Shown here piece after piece: positions 5,662-9,010 of a stretch of DNA of 9,010 nt. The first letter of the stretch is position 1. Every line of letters starts with the position of its first letter. The notes below the pieces were generated by a model. It saw nothing but the letters and a program-made list of their open reading frames with translations. It did not search any database and had not been told where the DNA came from. The stretch comes from Cyanobacteria bacterium M_surface_7_m2_040 (lineage in GTDB: Bacteria; Cyanobacteriota; Cyanobacteriia; PCC-6307; Cyanobiaceae), in the NCBI GenBank assembly GCA_016882555.1, contig VGPQ01000039.1, forward strand, positions 1 to 9,010, read 5' to 3'. The translations under genes and the position numbers were made by a program.

Positions 5662-6858
5662 TCAGGCCTGTGGCTGAGGTTTCAAACCCACCAGCGCTGA
5701 CTCGAGGCATCGCACGGCATGGCGCAGATGGCGTGGCTGAATCACCAGCGGCGGCACGAAGCGCACCACCGAAGGGCCCGCGGGCACCAGCAACAGACCC
5801 TGCTGCAGGGCCGCCCTCACCAGCTCGGGGGCGGTGATGCCGGCATCGGCTCGCAGCACCAATCCCTGCAGCAGTCCCCAGCCCCGCACCCCTTCAAAAC
5901 GCTCGGGATGGCGCGCCACCAACGCACTCAACTGCTGCTGAAGCAGGCTGCCCATGGCCTGCACATGGGGCAGCAGGGCCCGGCGCTCGATCTGCTCGAG
6001 CACCGTGAGGCCGGCGCGACAGGCCATCGGGTTGCCGCCAAAGGTGCTGGCGTGCTCCCCCGGCTGAAAATGATCGGCACTCGCCTTGACCGCCAGGGCC
6101 CCGATCGGGAAGCCGCCGCCGAGCCCCTTGGCCAGGGTGATGGCATCCGGTTCGACGCCCAACTGCTCATACCCCCAGAGCCGGCCGCTGCGGCCCACGC
6201 CGATTTGCACTTCATCAAAGATCAACAGGATCCGGCGTTCGCTGCAGAGCTGCCGCACCCGCGCAAAGAAGGCCGGATCCCCAGGGATCACACCGCCCTC
6301 GCCCTGCAGCGGCTCGAGCAGCACCGCCGCCACCTGCGGGCCACCGGCCTCACAGGTAGCCAGCAGCGCCTCAAACGCGGCGGTGTCGTTGTAGGGGAAG
6401 TAGCGAAAGCCCTGCACCATGGGTTCAAACCCCTGGTGGTACTTGGGCTGCCCGGTGGCGGTGACCGCAGCCAGGGTGCGGCCGTGGAAGCTCGCCTGGG
6501 CCGAGAGAATCAAGGGCTGCTCGATGCCCCGCACGCTGTGACCGTGCTTGCGCGCCAGCTTGATCGCTGCCTCGTTGGCCTCGGCGCCGGAATTGCAGAA
6601 GAAGACGCGATCGAAGCAGCTGCGCGCCGTGATCGCGGCCGCCAGCTGCTCCTGCTCCGGAATCCGGTAGAGGTTCGACACATGCTGCAGCTGTCCGAGC
6701 TGCCGGGCCAGGGCCCGGCGCAGGCTGCCGTCGCTGTGACCCAGCGTGTTGACGGCAATGCCGGCGACGCAATCGAGATAGCGGCTCCCGGCCTCGTCCC
6801 ACACCCACACCCCGCGACCGCGCACCAGCGCCACGGGGAAGCGGGCGTAGGTGTCCAT
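5662..6858 (-). CDS. argD: Acetylornithine aminotransferase (PLP class III)
   Basis: Predicted 398-residue cytosolic enzyme that transaminates N-acetylglutamate 5-semialdehyde to N-acetylornithine in arginine synthesis. It may also serve succinyldiaminopimelate in lysine synthesis, as some ArgD do. Motifs: DCVAGIAVNTLGH (29-41), NSGAEANEAAIK (89-100), FHGRT (124-128), LLEPLQGEGG (180-189), FDEVQIGVGRSG (214-225, Asp215 facing the pyridoxal nitrogen), LAKGLGGGFPIGA (242-254, Lys244 the Schiff-base lysine), STFGGNP (271-277) and RFVPPL near the end. Length and motif order are typical of ArgD rather than ornithine or GABA aminotransferases, though substrate cannot be proved from sequence. ATG 6858 begins MDTYARFPVALVRG, the normal N terminus; GTG 6861 just before it is possible. 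Extending further upstream would translate the neighbouring tRNA. The start lies 41 nt after the tRNA. Confidence 0.94.
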   Translation of the reverse strand: MDTYARFPVALVRGRGVWVWDEAGSRYLDCVAGIAVNTLGHSDGSLRRALARQLGQLQHVSNLYRIPEQEQLAAAITARSCFDRVFFCNSGAEANEAAIKLARKHGHSVRGIEQPLILSAQASFHGRTLAAVTATGQPKYHQGFEPMVQGFRYFPYNDTAAFEALLATCEAGGPQVAAVLLEPLQGEGGVIPGDPAFFARVRQLCSERRILLIFDEVQIGVGRSGRLWGYEQLGVEPDAITLAKGLGGGFPIGALAVKASADHFQPGEHASTFGGNPMACRAGLTVLEQIERRALLPHVQAMGSLLQQQLSALVARHPERFEGVRGWGLLQGLVLRADAGITAPELVRAALQQGLLLVPAGPSVVRFVPPLVIQPRHLRHAVRCLESALVGLKPQPQA

Positions 6859-6899
6859 CACCGGCGAAGCGGCTGACGGCGTCGCTGGCTTTGGATCAG

Positions 6900-6981
6900 T
6901 GGGAGCGGTGGGACTCGAACCCACATGCCCGAAGGCGCTCGATTTTGAGTCGAGTCCGTCTACCAATTCCGGCACGCTCCC
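6900..6981 (-). tRNA. tRNA-Leu (anticodon CAA)
   Basis: On the complement strand the acceptor gggagcg (6981-6975) pairs with cgctccc (6907-6901), with discriminator A at 6900. D stem ccg/cgg, anticodon stem ctcga/tcgag with loop ctcaaaa (anticodon CAA, reading UUG), a class II variable arm (cgccttcgggcat) and T arm gtggg-ttcgagt-cccac are all complete. CCA is not encoded; the genome continues CT. The tRNA begins 12 nt after the murA stop and ends 41 nt before argD, all on the same strand. Confidence 0.97.
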
Positions 6982-6993
6982 GCGAGATGGAGC

Positions 6994-8295
6994 TTACGCG
7001 GCTTCGACGCGGGAGATCTGGGCACCCGCAGCGTTGAGTTTGTGTTCGAGGGCGGCATAGCCCCGATCGAGATACTCCAGACCCCGCACCGTGGTGATCC
7101 CCTCGGCCGCCAGACCGGCGAGCACCATGGCCGCCGAGGCACGCAGATCGGTGCCCTGCACGGGGGCACCGCTGAGCCGGGCCACACCCTCGACGAAGGC
7201 GGTGTTGCCCTGCATCCGGATCGCCGCGCCCATGCGCTGCAGCTCGGCCACGTGCTGAAGCCGGTTTTCGAAGATGTTTTCGGTGATCACACTGGTGCCC
7301 TTGGCGGTGGCCAGCAGGCTCATGAACGGGGCCTGGAGATCGGTGGGGAAGCCTGGGAAGGGTTGGGTGCGCAGATCCACGGCATTGATCTGGCGGGCCG
7401 TGATGTTGACGCCGATGCCGTCGTGCTCGATGCGGCAACCCGCCTCTTCCAGCTTGGTGATCACCGCGCCCAGATGCTCGGGGATCACCGGGGTGATGCG
7501 CAGCTTGGAGCGGGTGATCGCCGCCGCCAGCAGGAACGTGCCGGCTTCAATGCGATCGGGTATCACGGCGTAATCGGCCCCGTGGAGCCGATCCACGCCC
7601 ACGATCGTGATCGTGGGCGTGCCGGCACCGCGCACGCGACCACCCATGGCGATCAACAGGCCAGCCAGGTCGACCACTTCGGGCTCCTGGGCGGCGTTGT
7701 CGATGACGGTTTCACCATCGGCCAGCGCAGCGGCCATCATCAGGGTTTCGGTGGCGCCCACGCTGGGGCAGTCCAGATGGATCCGCCCCCCCTTGAGCCG
7801 ATGCCCCCGGCCCGGGACCACGGCCGTGACCACCCCATGCTCGATCGTGACCTGGGCTCCCATCGCCTTCAGGCCTTTGACGTGCTCCACCACTGGCCGG
7901 GTGCCGATCTGACAGCCGCCTGGCAGGGGCACCCGGGCCATGCCCATGCGGGCGAGCAGCGGGCCGATGCAGAAGAAGCTGGCCCGCAGGCTGTTGACCA
8001 GCTCGTAGGGGGCAGCGGCGCTGTTGATGCGATCGCCGCTCAGCTCGATGGCCTCGTCCGAAGCCTGCACCGTGACCCCGAGGCTCGAGAGCATGTCGGC
8101 CATGGCCGCGATGTCGGTGAGCGGTGGCACATTGCGCAGGCGAATCGTGTCACGGCTGAGCAGGCACGCCGCCATCAGCACCAGAGCCGAATTCTTGGCT
8201 CCGCTGACAGCCACTTCACCGCTGAGCTGGCGGCCGCCGGCGATCTCAAGCTGGGGGGTGAGATTCACCTTGCTGCGCACAGCAGTGACTGTCAT
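6994..8295 (-). CDS. murA: UDP-N-acetylglucosamine 1-carboxyvinyltransferase
   Basis: Predicted 433-residue cytosolic enzyme that transfers enolpyruvate from PEP to UDP-GlcNAc, the first committed step of peptidoglycan synthesis and the target of fosfomycin. Visible: SGAKNSAL (31-38, Lys35/Asn36 contacting UDP-GlcNAc), [14 protein letters not shown] (103-116), the catalytic loop [15 protein letters not shown] with Cys128 (fosfomycin-sensitive type), [10 protein letters not shown] (175-184), PDRIEAGTF (246-254), [12 protein letters not shown] with Asp319, [14 protein letters not shown] (344-357), [15 protein letters not shown] (381-395) and LDRGY with Arg411. Length is normal. ATG 8295 is chosen because homologues begin a few residues before the first strand; ATG 8325 is in frame and would add [10 protein letters not shown]. 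It is the first gene of the leftward run and diverges from the CAG leucine tRNA across about 143 bp. Confidence 0.95.
   Translation of the reverse strand: MTVTAVRSKVNLTPQLEIAGGRQLSGEVAVSGAKNSALVLMAACLLSRDTIRLRNVPPLTDIAAMADMLSSLGVTVQASDEAIELSGDRINSAAAPYELVNSLRASFFCIGPLLARMGMARVPLPGGCQIGTRPVVEHVKGLKAMGAQVTIEHGVVTAVVPGRGHRLKGGRIHLDCPSVGATETLMMAAALADGETVIDNAAQEPEVVDLAGLLIAMGGRVRGAGTPTITIVGVDRLHGADYAVIPDRIEAGTFLLAAAITRSKLRITPVIPEHLGAVITKLEEAGCRIEHDGIGVNITARQINAVDLRTQPFPGFPTDLQAPFMSLLATAKGTSVITENIFENRLQHVAELQRMGAAIRMQGNTAFVEGVARLSGAPVQGTDLRASAAMVLAGLAAEGITTVRGLEYLDRGYAALEHKLNAAGAQISRVEAA
7594..7621. repeat. Near-perfect 28-bp palindrome inside murA
   Basis: Bases 7594-7606 and 7609-7621 are exact reverse complements (13 bp) around a central gt. 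The segment encodes T-P-T-I-T-I-V-G-V on the complement strand, so the codons for alternating Thr/Ile and Val/Gly create the symmetry. The murA mRNA could form a hairpin here, though a 2-nt loop would need the inner pairs to open. Confidence 0.6.
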
Positions 8296-8345
8296 GGCCA
8301 GGGCTGTGGCTTGTGGTGGCCGCATCTTGACAACAAAAGGTGAGA

Positions 8346-8357
8346 CCGTCTAGACGG
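8346..8357. repeat. 12-bp perfect palindrome in the divergent gap
   Basis: ccgtctagacgg is self-complementary and lies 20-50 nt upstream of the two possible murA starts, in the gap between murA and the diverging leucine tRNA. It could be a regulator site for murA. It is short, and no sigma70 -10 box could be placed convincingly for murA on the complement strand. Confidence 0.3.
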
Positions 8358-8381
8358 CCGCCGCGAAAACTGTCTTGTGCT

Positions 8382-8410
8382 TTCAACGGCGCCACCCCAT
8401 GGCGTATGGT
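8382..8410 (+). promoter_or_regulatory. Possible promoter of the tRNA-Leu(CAG) transcript
   Basis: TATGGT at 8405-8410 matches the -10 consensus at four of six bases. With a 17-nt spacer, the -35 region is the weak TTCAAC at 8382-8387. Initiation near 8417 would leave about 22 nt before the tRNA. A small hairpin ggtga-aga-tcacc (8419-8431) lies in that leader. The -35 is poor, so this remains a candidate. Confidence 0.28.
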
Positions 8411-8438
8411 GCAGCGGTGGTGAAGATCACCTCGTCAC

Positions 8439-8522
8439 GCGGATGTGGCGGAATTGGTAGACGCGCTAGTTTCAGGTACTAGTGGCAGCAATGTCGTGGG
8501 AGTTCAAGTCTCCCCATCCGCA
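8439..8522 (+). tRNA. tRNA-Leu (anticodon CAG)
   Basis: Acceptor gcggatg (8439-8445) pairs with catccgc (8515-8521), with discriminator A at 8522. D stem gcg/cgc with loop gaattggtaga, anticodon stem ctagt/actag with loop ttcaggt (anticodon CAG, reading CUG, a very common codon in this GC-rich DNA), a long class II variable arm (tggcagcaatgtcgt) and T arm gggag-ttcaagt-ctccc are all present. CCA is not encoded. An open reading frame through this tRNA (MAELVDALV...) is an artefact of its conserved bases. Confidence 0.97.
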
Positions 8523-8531
8523 TCTCCAACC

Positions 8532-8780
8532 ATGATCGTTCTCAAGATCAGCAATGCACCGGAGCTGGTGGCAACCAAGCTCGGCAAGTTCCTTGAGAGC
8601 CTCACCCCGGATGCCTTTGATCAGGCGACGGTTGAGGCCATGATCATCAAGAAAATGGTGGAAAACCTCAAAGCCGAGGGGCTGAAAGGAGAAATTGCCT
8701 CGGTCAAGGGCATTGACATCGACGGCAAGCAGCTGAGCATCAACGAAACGATGCATGTGCGCCACGTTCAGAGCTTCTGA
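8532..8780 (+). CDS. Small conserved-looking protein of unknown function
   Basis: Predicted 82-residue acidic-to-neutral soluble protein: MIVLKISNAPELVATKLGKFLESLTPD, an amphipathic helical middle with VEAMIIKKMVENLKAEGLKG, then IASVKGIDIDGKQLSIN and a C terminus MHVRHVQSF. No signal peptide, membrane segment or Cys. I recall similar short proteins from picocyanobacteria but cannot name a domain or function. ATG 8532 lies only 9 nt after the tRNA-Leu discriminator base, so any upstream frame is tRNA sequence, and this start is the only sensible one. No Shine-Dalgarno sequence can be fitted. It probably shares a transcript with the tRNA, and the next gene starts 19 nt after its stop. Confidence 0.8.
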   Translation: MIVLKISNAPELVATKLGKFLESLTPDAFDQATVEAMIIKKMVENLKAEGLKGEIASVKGIDIDGKQLSINETMHVRHVQSF

Positions 8781-8799
8781 ACCCACCCGCTCCGACCCT

Positions 8800-9010
8800 G
8801 TGCTTATTAGCAGCCGGCGCAACCCCCTGGTGCGGCAGCTGCGGCAGCTCCACACCCCAGCCGGGCGGCGGGAGGCAGGCCTGTTGCTCATTGAAGGCAC
8901 CCACCTGGCCCAGGAGGTGGCGCGGCTGGGGCTGAAGCCCCACCACCTGCTCTGCAGCGAAGCCTGGCAGCAACGGCAGCCAGCGCTGATGAAGGCCCTG
9001 CAGGCAGCAC
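8800..9010 (+). CDS. SpoU/TrmH-family RNA methyltransferase, 5' part only
   Basis: The frame from GTG 8800 runs open to the window end (70 codons). It gives VLISSRRNPLVRQLRQLHTP, then GLLLIEGTHLAQEVARLGLKPHHLLCSEAW. S..NPLVR.LR.L followed by a residue-rich Arg turn and LLIEGTHLAQE is the N-terminal substrate-binding domain of SpoU-class 2'-O-ribose methyltransferases, which act on rRNA or tRNA with S-adenosylmethionine. The SPOUT catalytic domain with its knot lies beyond the window. No ATG occurs in this frame upstream of the conserved residues, so GTG 8800 is the likely start, 19 nt after the preceding stop. The target nucleotide cannot be told. Confidence 0.86.
   Translation, partial: MLISSRRNPLVRQLRQLHTPAGRREAGLLLIEGTHLAQEVARLGLKPHHLLCSEAWQQRQPALMKALQAA

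Noticed and set aside
6859..6975. N-terminal extension of ArgD beginning MPELVDGLDSKSS
   Set aside because: This is translation through tRNA-Leu(CAA). The aminotransferase family starts near MDTYARFP, so ATG 6858 is used.
8029..8036. GCGATCGC octamer (HIP1, frequent in many cyanobacteria)
   Set aside because: Only one clear copy was noticed, inside murA, so it gives no useful lineage or functional signal here.
8445..8531. N-terminal extension MAELVDALVSGTSGS on the small protein
   Set aside because: It is the tRNA-Leu(CAG) sequence read as protein, a common artefact; the real start is ATG 8532.

Overview
The window looks like chromosome from a GC-rich unicellular cyanobacterium of the Cyanobium / Synechococcus (picocyanobacterial) type. 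The support is by recognition only: a DUF4359-type protein, a secreted pentapeptide-repeat protein with a lumenal-type layout, a Nif11-leader (prochlorosin-like) peptide gene, and tRNA genes without an encoded CCA. Most of the DNA is very GC-rich (47 of 60 bases in 1021-1080). The stretch from about 3200 to 3820 is much poorer (21 of 60 in 3301-3360).

Left block (+ strand, 1-3124): a small membrane-anchored DUF4359-like protein, then 3 nt later a cytosine-deaminase-like amidohydrolase, then 19 nt later an FAD-linked oxidase. They look like one transcription unit. The last two may act on the same unknown nitrogenous or heterocyclic compound.

Middle islet (3125-3806): directly behind the oxidase is an array of five 13-bp units containing a perfect 30-bp palindrome. 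A possible promoter follows, then a short gene for a Nif11-type RiPP precursor: about 64 residues of leader ending in VVGG, then a 29-residue core with three Cys and three Ser/Thr. No modifying enzyme, protease or exporter gene is present in the window. Behind it lie a short inverted repeat and a small A/C-rich tandem repeat that runs into the end of the next, convergent gene.

Right block (- strand, 8295 down to 3807): murA (peptidoglycan precursor synthesis), tRNA-Leu(CAA), argD (arginine synthesis), folC (folate synthesis) and an exported pentapeptide-repeat protein. They are tightly spaced and possibly co-transcribed. The tRNA sits between the murA stop and the argD start.

Far right (+ strand, 8439-9010): diverging from murA, a second leucine tRNA (CAG), a conserved-looking small protein starting 9 nt after the tRNA, and the 5' part of a SpoU/TrmH-family RNA methyltransferase cut by the window edge.

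Housekeeping genes dominate. The feature most worth following is the orphan RiPP precursor in its low-GC, repeat-bordered islet. No CRISPR array, transposase or phage gene was seen.
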